The notes under the pieces: generated by a model
What the model saw: only the letters and a program-made list of their open reading frames with translations
Database searches by the model: none
What the model was told of the DNA's origin: nothing
Assembly: GCF_900155425.1 (NCBI RefSeq)
Contig: NZ_LT700190.1
Span: 1-64,000, forward strand
Direction of reading: 5' to 3'
Length of the DNA: 64,000 nt
Origin: Parabacteroides massiliensis
GTDB lineage: Bacteria > Bacteroidota > Bacteroidia > Bacteroidales > Tannerellaceae
Shown here: in pieces, positions 63,897 to 64,000 of the stretch
How the letters are laid out: each line of letters begins with the position of its first letter
Numbering within the stretch: position 1 is the first letter of the stretch
Translations under genes and position numbers: made by a program

Positions 63897-64000
63897 AGTT
63901 ATATTTTGATTATTTCAATTACGAAAATACATTTAATATTTTTGATTATCAGTAATAAGAGAGGATGTTTAACAATATTTATCTGATATTGGTATATAAA

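Noticed and set aside
1-64000. CRISPR arrays, rRNA and tRNA genes
   Set aside because: No regularly spaced repeat array, no rRNA-like stretch and no tRNA cloverleaf was recognised by eye; a tRNA scan could still find one.

Overview
The window looks like the genome of a gut Bacteroidales bacterium, most likely Parabacteroides or a close relative. The evidence is SusC/SusD pairs, TAnnTTTG promoter motifs, an UpxY-type capsule operon headed by a tyrosine recombinase, and Bacteroides-type mobilization genes. The genus is an inference; no rRNA or marker gene is present.

Layout. (1) 1-6.7 kb: a SusC/SusD/surface-lipoprotein glycan-uptake operon on the + strand. (2) 6.9-8.75 kb: decayed DNA with a histidine-kinase remnant and an IS66-type remnant. 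(3) 9.3-52.8 kb: a second susC gene cut in two. Its N-terminal part ends and its C-terminal part resumes, in the same frame, at an 8-bp repeat TTACTTTA (9871 and 51318). About 41.4 kb lies between, with an IntDOT-like integrase at the right end. I read this as an integrated genomic island. Within it, from left to right, are a helicase with four helicase-associated repeats, a truncated integrase, a complete capsular/exopolysaccharide operon (13.7-39.7 kb, - strand), a control region (39.75-40.5 kb), a tyrosine recombinase, mobilization genes, excisionase-like regulators, a sigma-like protein, a GNAT protein and the integrase. (4) 52.8-53.9 kb: an IS982-type element that cuts off the interrupted susC. 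(5) 53.9-64 kb: a - strand cluster of a gutted topoisomerase III, DUF4494, membrane and thioredoxin-like proteins, a TonB-type protein and unknown proteins, resembling another decayed mobile region.

Capsule operon. The order is UpxY antiterminator, Wza-like export lipoprotein, Wzc-like kinase, PHP-type phosphatase, AAA ATPase, HNH nuclease, initiating sugar transferase, WecC, glycosyltransferase, flippase, acyltransferase, glycosyltransferase, acyltransferase, EpsG/Wzy-like polymerase, two glycosyltransferases, pyruvyl transferase, glycosyltransferase, heparinase II/III-like protein, glycosyltransferase, WecB. WecB and WecC predict UDP-ManNAcA as a precursor.

The most unusual points are these. 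(a) A Septu-like ATPase/HNH pair is built into the capsule operon, its start overlapping the stop of the phosphatase. (b) Five capsule genes contain poly-G runs of 7-11, nearly always followed by TAA. Two of these genes are currently out of frame or shortened, and one or two added G residues would restore them. (c) Two neighbouring paralogous invertible-promoter cassettes lie upstream of upxY, both apparently pointing away from the capsule genes. (d) The recombinase beside them has a YVARH motif instead of HVARH. Together these suggest capsule expression controlled at two levels (whole operon by inversion, single enzymes by slippage) and carried on a mobile island with a built-in candidate defence module. 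No tRNA, rRNA or CRISPR array was seen.
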